A DNA stretch of 53,872 nucleotides from CAZEQJ01 sp964514385 (GTDB lineage: Bacteria > Bacteroidota > Bacteroidia > Cytophagales > Cyclobacteriaceae), in NCBI GenBank assembly GCA_964514385.1, contig CAZEQJ010000024.1, positions 1 to 53,872 on the forward strand, given 5' to 3'. This document shows positions 1 through 6,975 of this stretch, piece by piece; positions within the stretch are counted from its first letter, which is position 1, and every line of letters begins with the position of its first letter. The translations under genes were made by a program, and so were the position numbers. Below the pieces are notes generated by a model, which worked only from the letters and a program-made list of their open reading frames with translations, had not been told where the DNA came from and did no database searches.

Positions 1-68
1 GTGGTTTTGGCGATAAAATCGCTACCACAATCTTGACAGATTTTCGGAATACGAAGGTTGCTACTCAT
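1..68 (-). CDS. N-terminus of an excisionase/HTH-type protein of a mobile element (partial)
   Basis: An ATG at 68 reading leftward opens a frame that stays open to the window edge (22 codons plus 2 bases). The peptide begins MSSNLRIPKICQDCGSDF and has a CxxC pair. This opening (R-I-P-K-x-C-x-x-C-G-x-x-F) is, from memory, typical of small Bacteroidota proteins with an N-terminal zinc-knuckle-like segment followed by an excisionase-type helix-turn-helix, usually encoded beside a tyrosine recombinase at the end of integrative elements. The start codon is preceded by a purine-rich AGAGAGAG stretch. The diagnostic HTH part lies outside the window, so the family call rests on 22 residues and on context: direct repeats upstream and the mnmE 3' end. 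Confidence 0.5.
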   Translation of the reverse strand, partial: MSSNLRIPKICQDCGSDFIAKT

Positions 69-99
69 GTTCTCTCTCTTTCGTGTTTCTTTATCAGGG

Positions 100-135
100 T
101 GTATCGCTATGTATCACAATGTATCTGTATGTAAC
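100..135 (+). repeat. Four 10-bp-spaced TGTATC direct repeats
   Basis: TGTATC occurs at 100, 110 and 120, with a fourth variant TGTAAC at 130, in exact 10-bp register (one helical turn). The array lies upstream of the partial excisionase-like gene and between it and the mnmE 3' end. Helically phased short direct repeats are what arm-type integrase/excisionase binding sites, or a repressor array, would look like. The function is inferred. Confidence 0.5.
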
Positions 136-190
136 ATAATCTCCCCCTTGATACTTCTAATCTGTTGCTAGAAACAAAAATGGTGTTCTC

Positions 191-240
191 AGTAACAAAT
201 TAGTAACGAAAGATACGAAAAAATAGGCAAATGAGTAACA
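191..240 (+). repeat. AGTAAC(A/G)A direct repeats
   Basis: AGTAACAA (191), AGTAACGA (202) and AGTAACAA (234) recur in the 239-bp gene-free stretch between the element gene and mnmE. The first two are 11 bp apart, and a related AGATACGA sits at 211. They differ in core sequence from the TGTATC array and could be a second class of recombination-protein binding site. Confidence 0.4.
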
Positions 241-259
241 AATAAGAGAAAGAAAAACA

Positions 260-270
260 GCCTAAAAGGC
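260..270 (-). terminator. Possible short terminator downstream of mnmE
   Basis: On the minus strand, GCCTTTTAGGC (4-bp GC-rich stem, 3-base loop) is followed by a T-rich tract (TTTTTCTTTCTC), about 40 bp beyond the mnmE stop. The stem is short, so this is a weak call. Confidence 0.3.
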
Positions 271-307
271 ACTAAAAGAAGGGATTAGCTAAATAAATGA
301 AAAGTAA

Positions 308-1675
308 TCACTTTCCGATACAAAACTTACTAAAAATATTGCTAAGCAGATCTTCTGTTGTGATTTTTCCGGTGATCTCACCCAACGACTGCAAGGCATG
401 GCGGATGTCCATCGCTACAATATCATGGGAAGTGCCTGCATGTATACCTTCAACCACCCGCTCCAGCGTCTCGTTGGTTTCGCGGAGTTTTTCGTAGTGG
501 CGTAAGTTTGTGACTATTGTATCACCTGTGCTGAAATTTTTGAGACTTACGGCCTCAAGCAGCTTGTCATGGATAGGGGTAAGGTCGTTTAATTTGGCGA
601 GTGATATCATCAAAAGGTCCATGCCCTTATATTGTTCATATCCGATATGTCCGATCAGGTCAATTTTGTTACCAATACAGATGTAGGGAATGTTTAGCTT
701 TCTCAGCTCCTCTATCTGCTTCGAAATGCTTGTGGGATTCTCTTCAAATAAATCAAACATGTAAATGATAAGCGCAGCATTCTTCATTTTTTCGCGCGTA
801 CGGGCTACTCCAATGGACTCAATTTTATCAGTGGTTTCACGAATTCCTGCCGTATCGATAAACCGGAATGTTATGCCTCCTATATGAATCTCATCTTCAA
901 TAAAATCACGTGTTGTCCCCGGTATATCGCTTACAATGGCCTTTTCTTCATTAAGCAAGGCGTTTAACAAAGTTGATTTTCCTGCATTGGGCTTACCTGC
1001 AATCACAGTTGGTATACCGTTTTTGATCACATTGCCGAGCTTAAAACTTTCAATAAGCGGAATGATTTCCTGCTGGAGTTCGCCTATCAGCTCCAAAAGT
1101 TTATTTCTGTCTGCAAACTCCACATCCTCCTCACTGAAATCAAGCTCCAGCTCGATCATCGAAGCGAAGTGAATCAGGTGTTCCCTCAACTCTTCAATTT
1201 TTTTTGAAAAACCACCTCGCATCTGACTTATCGCTGCCTTCCGTGATGCTTCGGTATCGGAGTGAATCAGGTCGGCTACTGCCTCTGCCTGTGCCAGGTC
1301 AAACTGTCCGTTGATGAATGCCCGTTTACTGAACTCTCCGGGCTCAGCCATTCTGGCCCCTTTATCAATGAGTAGCCGGATGATGCGTTGAATAATGTAG
1401 GGTGAACCATGACAACTGATCTCAACCACATTTTCTTTTGTGTAGGATTTCGGCTCGCGAAAAAGGGATACCACAACCTCATCAATAGTATCTTTACCAT
1501 CCACTATACGGCCGAAATGGACAGTATGACTTTCCGCAGCGTCAAGGTCTTTACCCTGAAATACCTTTTTTACTATGGATAAACCATCCTTTCCGCTTAA
1601 ACGAATTACACCAAGTGCAGATATGCCGGGTGGGGTGGAAAGGGCAACTATGGTATCAGTATGAACAGCAGACAT
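308..1675 (-). CDS. mnmE: tRNA uridine-5-carboxymethylaminomethyl(34) synthesis GTPase MnmE
   Basis: A 455-residue protein of normal family length. With MnmG it adds the (carboxymethyl)aminomethyl group to the wobble uridine of tRNAs, in the cytoplasm. Residues about 1-120 form the formyl-THF-binding N-domain, followed by a helical domain with an embedded G domain: G1 GKPNAGKST, G2-region TTRD, G3 DTAG, G4 NKID. The chain ends in the invariant FCIGK, whose cysteine is essential in the family. The last codons read TTTTGTATCGGAAAGTGA, the same site used as attachment sequence by SGI1-type islands in Gammaproteobacteria. The flanking sequence here carries element-like features. The 87-bp gap to the upstream thioredoxin-like gene suggests separate or partly shared transcription. 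Confidence 0.97.
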   Translation of the reverse strand: MSAVHTDTIVALSTPPGISALGVIRLSGKDGLSIVKKVFQGKDLDAAESHTVHFGRIVDGKDTIDEVVVSLFREPKSYTKENVVEISCHGSPYIIQRIIRLLIDKGARMAEPGEFSKRAFINGQFDLAQAEAVADLIHSDTEASRKAAISQMRGGFSKKIEELREHLIHFASMIELELDFSEEDVEFADRNKLLELIGELQQEIIPLIESFKLGNVIKNGIPTVIAGKPNAGKSTLLNALLNEEKAIVSDIPGTTRDFIEDEIHIGGITFRFIDTAGIRETTDKIESIGVARTREKMKNAALIIYMFDLFEENPTSISKQIEELRKLNIPYICIGNKIDLIGHIGYEQYKGMDLLMISLAKLNDLTPIHDKLLEAVSLKNFSTGDTIVTNLRHYEKLRETNETLERVVEGIHAGTSHDIVAMDIRHALQSLGEITGKITTEDLLSNIFSKFCIGK

Positions 1676-1678
1676 GGG

Positions 1679-1702
1679 GTGATATTTTTATTTAAATATC
1701 AC
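1679..1702. repeat. Perfect 9-bp inverted repeat just upstream of the mnmE start
   Basis: GTGATATTT (1679-1687) and AAATATCAC (1694-1702) pair perfectly around a 6-base loop, ending 3 bp before the mnmE ATG. In the mnmE mRNA it would form a hairpin directly over the ribosome-binding region. It could equally be an operator. No T-run follows it, so an intrinsic terminator is unlikely. Confidence 0.4.
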
Positions 1703-1762
1703 AAATACTTTCACACGAACCGAAAATATTATGAGTTTTCAATGGAAAATACGGGTATATAC

Positions 1763-2287
1763 CTAATCGGTATAGGACTCCATAAAGTCTTCAAAGCTTT
1801 GTTTCCGAAAATGCTTTTCTCCCAGGTATTTCAGGATGGGAATTAATTGCTCAGGGGTGCGATATCCGGGTAAGGGTTGCAGCATATTGAAGTTTTCGTC
1901 AAGAAAAACAACAGTAGGGTAAGATAGCTTGCCCTGCAACAGCCTCGCAGGTAATTCATTATACCCTCTTTTGCTACTGGGCACAAACTTAAATTCCTGA
2001 CCACGCACAGTTATGGTGTCCTTATCTTCACCATCCAGTTTGATAGCGTGAAAATGCTTGTTCATCACCTTGGCAACTTCGGGATTACTAAATGTAGTAG
2101 CATCCATGCGCTTGCACCATCCACACCAATCGGTGTAAACATCAATAAAAAACAGTTTCCCGTTGTTGGAGGCAATCAGTTCGTCAACAGCTTCTATACT
2201 ATGCCAGTCAATTTCTTCCTGGGCATATAGAGTTGACAGGGTGAATGGAAAAATAATGACCGAAAGTATTAGTGTATAAACCTTCAT
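1763..2287 (-). CDS. Exported thioredoxin-fold protein
   Basis: 174 residues with a Sec signal peptide (about 1-22, ending LYAQ). The thioredoxin_7-like fold carries the redox motif C55-G-W-C58 in the context YTDWCGWCKRMD and the cis-proline loop LSYPTVVFLDE. Proteins of this type act in the periplasm or envelope as disulfide reductases/isomerases, or in cytochrome maturation. CGWCKxM is the common form in DUF255/thioredoxin_7 relatives. It lies upstream of mnmE on the same strand and downstream of the metal-uptake operon, with no obvious functional link to either. The specific substrate cannot be told from sequence. Confidence 0.85.
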   Translation of the reverse strand: MKVYTLILSVIIFPFTLSTLYAQEEIDWHSIEAVDELIASNNGKLFFIDVYTDWCGWCKRMDATTFSNPEVAKVMNKHFHAIKLDGEDKDTITVRGQEFKFVPSSKRGYNELPARLLQGKLSYPTVVFLDENFNMLQPLPGYRTPEQLIPILKYLGEKHFRKQSFEDFMESYTD

Positions 2288-2320
2288 TATTTTTTATTTA
2301 TTGACTACGTAAATATAGGG

Positions 2321-3205
2321 CTACTGGTTGGGAATGTCCAGTTTTAAGGCTCTTCTGCGAGGAATAATACCTTTTTTTGGGCTAAATAGCAGGATCACGA
2401 CAAAGAATAAGCCAATTACCGTCGCAATTGCACCTGCAATGGAGCTGTTGATAAAATAGGATAGGTAATAGCCCCCCACAGCTGATAATATACTTATTAC
2501 CACTGACAATATGAGCATGGTCTTGAAACGATTGGTAAGCAGATAGCCAGAAGCAGCCGGACCTACAATGAAAGCGACTACCAGAATGGCGCCAACTGAT
2601 TCAAAACTCGCTACAGTCGTCAGGGAAACAGCACCCATCAGCACATAATGCCATACACCGGTAGCAATGCCTATAGCTGACGCAAACGACGGATCAAATG
2701 TGGAGATTAACAACGGCCGGTAAAACAGGATGATCAGGATCAGATTTACGATCAACACACCGCCACTTACCCAGACTGCCCTGGGCCCAAGCAGCTTTCC
2801 GGAACCGGTGATTAGCATATCAAGCGGGACATAGGCAATTTCTCCGTAAAGCACGCATTCCTGGTCAAGATCTACTTTCGATGCAAATGCCGTCACGAGT
2901 ATAATCCCAATGGCGAACAACCAGGTAAATGTGACCCCAATGGATGCATCGGGTTGTAGTTTTCCCTTTTTGTGAAAAAATTCAATCAGAAAGGTGGTAA
3001 GCATACCGATCAGTCCGGCACCTATCAGCATGGTAAACGAATCGCGGCTGGAGGAGATTAAGAAGGCAATTACAATTCCGGGCAATACGGCATGCGAGAT
3101 GGCATCACCTACCATTGCCATGTTGCGTAATACAAGATAGCATCCCAGTAATGAGCAGGAAACCGCCACAATAGAGCCCGTAAGTATGATCCAAAAATCA
3201 CTCAT
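2321..3205 (-). CDS. Metal (Mn/Zn/Fe) ABC transporter permease, second subunit
   Basis: 294 residues, nearly all hydrophobic, with about eight or nine transmembrane helices. It belongs to the ABC-3 (ZnuB/MntB/TroCD) permease family, recognisable by GDAISHAVLPGIVIAF near residue 35 and the conserved VGAILVVAFIVGPAASGYLLT segment. It pairs with the neighbouring fused permease as the membrane channel of a divalent-metal importer and is the last gene of the operon, overlapping the preceding gene by 8 bp. The C-terminal motif FSPKKGIIPRR is shared with the first permease (FAPKKGILYRQ), so the two arose by duplication. Confidence 0.92.
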   Translation of the reverse strand: MSDFWIILTGSIVAVSCSLLGCYLVLRNMAMVGDAISHAVLPGIVIAFLISSSRDSFTMLIGAGLIGMLTTFLIEFFHKKGKLQPDASIGVTFTWLFAIGIILVTAFASKVDLDQECVLYGEIAYVPLDMLITGSGKLLGPRAVWVSGGVLIVNLILIILFYRPLLISTFDPSFASAIGIATGVWHYVLMGAVSLTTVASFESVGAILVVAFIVGPAASGYLLTNRFKTMLILSVVISILSAVGGYYLSYFINSSIAGAIATVIGLFFVVILLFSPKKGIIPRRRALKLDIPNQ

Positions 3206-4487
3206 AGGGAATTACAGTTTGATGTGGATCCTTTTCAGGATATTTTAGCAGTTGTTCCAGTTTCTCCTCAAGTTCAGGTGTGATCAGGTGCTCGATTGAC
3301 TCCGCATCTTCGTGCACGTGGTCGGCCGCTATTTCTACGTACCGTGTCAGATACAACTCCCACAAACGATGTATTTTTACAATACGTCTTCCTCTTAGCA
3401 TACCAGCTTCAGTCAGTCGATAGGTTTTGGATGTTTTCACCAGATAGCCTTGACGTACCAGACTGGAAATCGCCTTCTGTACCTGACGGGATTCCAGAGA
3501 ACGGCGGTGTAGCAACTGTTCGATAGTTCGTTCCTGGTAAAAATCATGTAATGCTTCACCGATCTGGTAAAATAACTTCAATACGTTTTCATCCCTGATT
3601 TTGCGGTGAATAATGCGCAGGTAAAACTGCCGGTAAAGAATTCCCTTTTTTGGAGCAAAAAGAAAGCTGAATAATGCAATAAAGGAAATGATCATCACTA
3701 TCCACGGCCCGGTAGGCATGCCGGGTGCTGTGTAGGAAATAAATGCTCCGGCTAACCCGCTGATACCTCCTAAAAAACCGGCAAGTATTAGCATAATGAA
3801 TAGTTTGTCAGTCCAATAACGGGCTGCGGCAGCAGGTGTTATCAGCATGGCGGCCATCAGCACTACACCTACAGCCTGTATACCGGAGACGATAGCCAGC
3901 ACGGTCAATATGGTTAAGACTCTTTCTATTCGCTTAACCGGATATCCGATTATTGAAGCGAAATCCGGATCAAATGTGATGATTTTCAGTTCTTTGTATA
4001 ACAGGCTGATTGACAGGAGTAACAAAACAGAAAGTCCGCTGAAGATCCATAAATCCCTTCCGACCATGGAGGCAGCCTTACCGAAGAGGAACTGATCCAG
4101 ACCGGATTGATACCCGTTTCCATTCTGTTGTATGAGTGTAAGCAGCATTATCCCGATACCAAACATTACCGAAAGCACAAGGGCAATGGAGGTGTCACGT
4201 GACAATGGGCTGTTATCCGAAATCCAGTCTACAAGAAAAAGGGCGAGCCAGCCTGTCAGAAATGCACCAATGATCAGTAGCACAGGGTCCTTCTGTCCGG
4301 TAAATAAAAAGGAAATGCAGATCCCCGGCAGAATGGCATGGGCCACTGCGTCACCTACCAATGCCTTTTTTTTCAGAAAGGTAAATGTACCTACAATAGC
4401 ACTTGAGGCTGCCATCAGTACACAGCCCAGAGCTACAAACCGGACATTGGCATCCTGAAAGCTGAAAAAATCAAAAAATATCTCCAT
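3198..4487 (-). CDS. Metal ABC transporter permease fused to a DtxR/MntR-like domain
   Basis: 429 residues. Residues about 1-295 are an ABC-3 family permease (GDAVAHAILPGICISFLF near 40; VVLMAAMLITPAAAARY near 215; FAPKKG at the end of the membrane part). Residues about 300-429 are a soluble DtxR-type module: a winged helix (ERTIEQLLHRRSLESRQ, SSLVRQGYLV, TEAGMLRGRRIVKIHRLWE) and the helical metal-binding/dimerisation region (HVHEDAESIEHLIT, KYPEKDPHQTVIP). The FeoA/SH3 domain of the free repressor is missing. Such fusions are known in Bacteroidota and some other phyla. The tail may sense cytoplasmic metal and gate the transporter, or act as membrane-tethered regulator, which is inference. 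It overlaps the ATPase gene upstream by 1 bp. Confidence 0.9.
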   Translation of the reverse strand: MEIFFDFFSFQDANVRFVALGCVLMAASSAIVGTFTFLKKKALVGDAVAHAILPGICISFLFTGQKDPVLLIIGAFLTGWLALFLVDWISDNSPLSRDTSIALVLSVMFGIGIMLLTLIQQNGNGYQSGLDQFLFGKAASMVGRDLWIFSGLSVLLLLSISLLYKELKIITFDPDFASIIGYPVKRIERVLTILTVLAIVSGIQAVGVVLMAAMLITPAAAARYWTDKLFIMLILAGFLGGISGLAGAFISYTAPGMPTGPWIVMIISFIALFSFLFAPKKGILYRQFYLRIIHRKIRDENVLKLFYQIGEALHDFYQERTIEQLLHRRSLESRQVQKAISSLVRQGYLVKTSKTYRLTEAGMLRGRRIVKIHRLWELYLTRYVEIAADHVHEDAESIEHLITPELEEKLEQLLKYPEKDPHQTVIPYE

Positions 4488-5278
4488 CAGTTGTCCGTTT
4501 TTTCGCGCTGTGGGAATTCACGCTGCTGCACCAGGTCTCCCACTTCTGAAAGTAAAGTGAGTCGACCACCGTAGGTCTTCTGTAAATTTTCGGAGGTAAA
4601 GGCACGGTTTACCGGGCCCGAAGCGACAAGCCGCAGGTTTAGCATAAGTACCCAGTCAAAATATTCTTTTACCGAGTGCAGGTCGTGATGTACCACGATC
4701 AATGTCTTATTTTGTGCTGCCATAGTTTTCATAAGCTGAATTATGGCACGCTCAGTGGACGCATCCACACCTGCAAATGGCTCGTCCATAAAATAGATAT
4801 CGGCATGCTGCGCCAGGGCACGGGCGAGAAATACACGTTGCTGCTGTCCGCCGGAAAGTTCTGAAATCTGCCTGTCGGCAAAGGGGAGAAGCTCTACTTT
4901 CTTTAATGCATCTTCGGCCAGCTCATGATCCGACCTTTTTATCCGGTTGAATAATCCAATATTGCCATACCGGCCCATCAGCACCACATCCTTTACGGAG
5001 GCTGGGAAATTCCAATCTACAGATCCGCGCTGTGGTACGTAACTTACACGCTTTCTTACCTCTCCCAATGGACGATGAAAAATATTCACATAGCCGCTGC
5101 TCAGGGGCACCAACCCCATGATGGCTTTGATCAGCGTAGATTTCCCTGCACCGTTAGGTCCAATGATACCCACAATTTTGCCTTCAGGAATTTCAAAGTC
5201 TACTCCCCAGAGGACAGGCTTTTTATCATAACTAACGGTGAGGTCATGTACCTCCAATGCAATTTCAGGATGCTTCAT
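4487..5278 (-). CDS. Metal ABC transporter ATP-binding protein
   Basis: 263 residues. The ATPase subunit drives import through the two ABC-3 permeases from the cytoplasmic face. Visible motifs are Walker A GPNGAGKS (40-47), Q-loop VPQRGSVDWNFP (81-92), signature LSGGQQQR (141-148), Walker B IYFMDEP (161-167) and H-loop VVHHDL (195-200). The VPQR...DW(N/D)FP sequence is characteristic of the Mn/Zn (MntA/ZnuC/TroB) subfamily. The gene overlaps the solute-binding protein gene by 4 bp and touches the fused permease, so the subunits are translationally coupled. Confidence 0.95.
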   Translation of the reverse strand: MKHPEIALEVHDLTVSYDKKPVLWGVDFEIPEGKIVGIIGPNGAGKSTLIKAIMGLVPLSSGYVNIFHRPLGEVRKRVSYVPQRGSVDWNFPASVKDVVLMGRYGNIGLFNRIKRSDHELAEDALKKVELLPFADRQISELSGGQQQRVFLARALAQHADIYFMDEPFAGVDASTERAIIQLMKTMAAQNKTLIVVHHDLHSVKEYFDWVLMLNLRLVASGPVNRAFTSENLQKTYGGRLTLLSEVGDLVQQREFPQREKTDN

Positions 5279-6174
5279 AATAATGCATTCACAATGGTTT
5301 CCGTATTGAATCGTACCATATCTATATACGTGTCACCTCTCGATCCGGGTGCTCCCATACTATCAGTAAATAACGTACCGCCGATGATCAGTGGATGTCC
5401 TTTGCTTCGGCAGCCTTCCACCACAGCATTGATTGACCTCTCGGAAAGTGAAGCCTCTACAAACACTGCTTTTATTTTTCTCGCTACAATAAAGTCTACC
5501 ATATCGGTGACATCCTTCAGTCCATATTCCGCCTGGGTCGAAATTCCCTGGAGCCCCCTTACCTCAATATGGTATGCATCGCCGTAATATGAAAAGGCAT
5601 CGTGTGCGGTTATCAGAACGCGCTGATCCTCCGGTATGTTTTGCACCTTGGCTAATGTCCACGCATGCAGGGAATCGAGCTGTTTAAGATAACCTATAGC
5701 ATTGGCTGTAATAGATTTCTCCCATTCCGGATAGGTTCTGATGAGCTGCTGACTCAAACCATCTACAGCACTTTTCCAAAGGGACACATCAAACCAGATA
5801 TGAGGATCATAATAGTTTGTGCCATCTGCCGCATTTTTCAATTTATCTTTTGACAGAAAATCGCCCATTGCCATTGTCTCCCGGGTGCGGCCAAGTCTTT
5901 CAAGAATATCTCCCATTTTACCTTCAAGGTGAAGTCCGTTATAGATAATGAGATCGGCTGTATTTAATTTTTGCAGGTCCCCCTGCGTTGCTTTATATAC
6001 GTGCGGGTCCACACCAGGACCCATGATATAGTTGAGGTCCACATTGTCCCCAAGTAAATTTTTGGCAGCGTCATAGATCATCATGGTTGTGGTGACCACC
6101 TTTGGTTTGCCACTACTCTTTTTTTCCGGACTGCAGGCCATTAACAGGAGCAGACAAAATAATAAATACCGCAT
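5275..6174 (-). CDS. Metal-binding lipoprotein, TroA/ZnuA (SBP cluster A-I) type
   Basis: 299 residues. It is a lipoprotein: signal peptide with lipobox LMAC, mature cysteine C14. It captures Mn, Zn or Fe outside the cytoplasmic membrane for the adjacent permeases. Candidate metal ligands by family alignment are H58 (GVDPHVYKAT), H125 (YDPHIWFDV), H191 (TAHDAFSYYG) and an Asp in GTLFTDSMG. A His at the third position rather than Glu resembles TroA/ZnuA more than PsaA/MntC. The His-rich charged loop of true ZnuA is absent. Metal identity is therefore open, but an Mn-type repressor next door favours manganese. It shares TAATG with the regulator gene upstream. Confidence 0.92.
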   Translation of the reverse strand: MRYLLFCLLLLMACSPEKKSSGKPKVVTTTMMIYDAAKNLLGDNVDLNYIMGPGVDPHVYKATQGDLQKLNTADLIIYNGLHLEGKMGDILERLGRTRETMAMGDFLSKDKLKNAADGTNYYDPHIWFDVSLWKSAVDGLSQQLIRTYPEWEKSITANAIGYLKQLDSLHAWTLAKVQNIPEDQRVLITAHDAFSYYGDAYHIEVRGLQGISTQAEYGLKDVTDMVDFIVARKIKAVFVEASLSERSINAVVEGCRSKGHPLIIGGTLFTDSMGAPGSRGDTYIDMVRFNTETIVNALL

Positions 6175-6830
6175 TAATTAATCATTAGATTTTCCGCTAC
6201 ATCCCGGGATATGAAAATTGTCTTCTGGTTATCTACCACCACCTCGACAGAGTGATCAAATGTCACACGTTCCTTGACCTTGATCCTGGCACCGATATAT
6301 ATACCAACCTTATCGAGGTATTGCAGGAATGGGGCAGAAGTATCGTTGAGTGAAACAAGCGAACCCGATTTGCCTTCTTCCATCTCCGCAACCGAAACAG
6401 AAGGGATCGATTTGAGCTCACCTTCCGCATCGGGAATAGGATCACCATGAGGGTCAAACTTTGGATACCCGAGAAATTCATCCAGACGTTTGATCAGGGT
6501 TTTGCTTTGCACATGTTCGAGTTGCTCGGCAACCTCATGCACCTCATCCCACTGAAACTTGAGTTTGTCAACAAGGAAAACTTCCCACAGCCGGTGCTTT
6601 CGGATGATCATGAGCGCCCGCTTTTTACCGCTGTCTGTCAAATTTACACCCATGTACTTTTCATAGGAGAGAAGACCTTTGCCTGATAACCGCTTGATCA
6701 TATCCGAGACGGATGCCGGCTTTGTTCTCATCTTTTCTGCAATGGCATTGGTAGACACCGCTTCAGCAGTGTGCTCACTCAAATGAAAAATAGTCTTCAA
6801 ATAATTTTCCTCAGCCAGTGACAGGTCCAT
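6174..6830 (-). CDS. DtxR/MntR-family metal-dependent repressor
   Basis: 218 residues. Order: winged helix (about 1-65: LSLAEENYLKTIFHLSE, KPASVSDMIKRLSGKGLL), helical metal-binding and dimerisation domain (70-140: HRLWEVFLVDKL, VHEVAEQLEHVQ, YPKFDPHGDPIP) and a C-terminal FeoA/SH3 domain (about 150-218). Family members bind Mn2+ or Fe2+ and then repress uptake genes. This gene heads the transporter operon; its stop overlaps the next start (TAATG). Matching palindromes in its leader point to autoregulation of the whole operon. MntR versus IdeR-type metal preference cannot be decided from sequence. Confidence 0.93.
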   Translation of the reverse strand: MDLSLAEENYLKTIFHLSEHTAEAVSTNAIAEKMRTKPASVSDMIKRLSGKGLLSYEKYMGVNLTDSGKKRALMIIRKHRLWEVFLVDKLKFQWDEVHEVAEQLEHVQSKTLIKRLDEFLGYPKFDPHGDPIPDAEGELKSIPSVSVAEMEEGKSGSLVSLNDTSAPFLQYLDKVGIYIGARIKVKERVTFDHSVEVVVDNQKTIFISRDVAENLMIN

Positions 6831-6861
6831 GCAACAAGAATTTACGCGAATCTAAGCAATC

Positions 6862-6877
6862 TTTAGACTAATCTAAA
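6862..6877. promoter_or_regulatory. Candidate DtxR/MntR operator 1
   Basis: TTTAGACTAATCTAAA is a 16-bp near-palindrome (14 of 16 positions symmetric), 32-47 bp upstream of the repressor start codon. The half-site resembles the TTAGGTTAG half of the classical DtxR box, and the same sequence recurs at 6960 with one change. A single related half-site, AATCTAAG, lies at 6849-6856. Confidence 0.6.
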
Positions 6878-6900
6878 AATATATTTAATAGAAGATAATA

Positions 6901-6917
6901 ACTGACATAATGTCAGT
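6901..6917. promoter_or_regulatory. Perfect palindrome ACTGACAT-A-ATGTCAGT
   Basis: An 8-bp perfect inverted repeat around one central base, 71-87 bp upstream of the metal-operon start. Its sequence is unrelated to the TTAGACTAA sites, suggesting a second regulator or an upstream activator site. Function unknown. Confidence 0.45.
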
Positions 6918-6930
6918 AAAATGCTAAAAA

Positions 6931-6954
6931 TATTAGATATTTTGAAGTCTAATA
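6931..6954. promoter_or_regulatory. Inverted TATTAGA / TCTAATA half-sites
   Basis: TATTAGA (6931-6937) and TCTAATA (6948-6954) form perfect 7-bp arms separated by 10 bp. The TTAGA half matches the two DtxR-like palindromes on either side, so it may be an auxiliary repressor site in wide spacing. Confidence 0.4.
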
Positions 6955-6959
6955 TATAA

Positions 6960-6975
6960 TTTAGACTAACCTAAA
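6960..6975. promoter_or_regulatory. Candidate DtxR/MntR operator 2
   Basis: TTTAGACTAACCTAAA differs from operator 1 at one position and contains a right half (CTAACCTAA) identical to a DtxR consensus half-site. It overlaps the stop codon of the glycosyltransferase gene, about 98 bp centre-to-centre from operator 1. Confidence 0.55.

Noticed and set aside
100..240. CRISPR-like array
   Set aside because: The repeats are only 6-8 bp with 10-11 bp periods and no spacers of CRISPR size.
1679..1702. Terminator between the thioredoxin-like gene and mnmE
   Set aside because: The hairpin is perfect but AT-rich, has no U-run after it on the minus strand, and ends 3 bp before the mnmE ATG.
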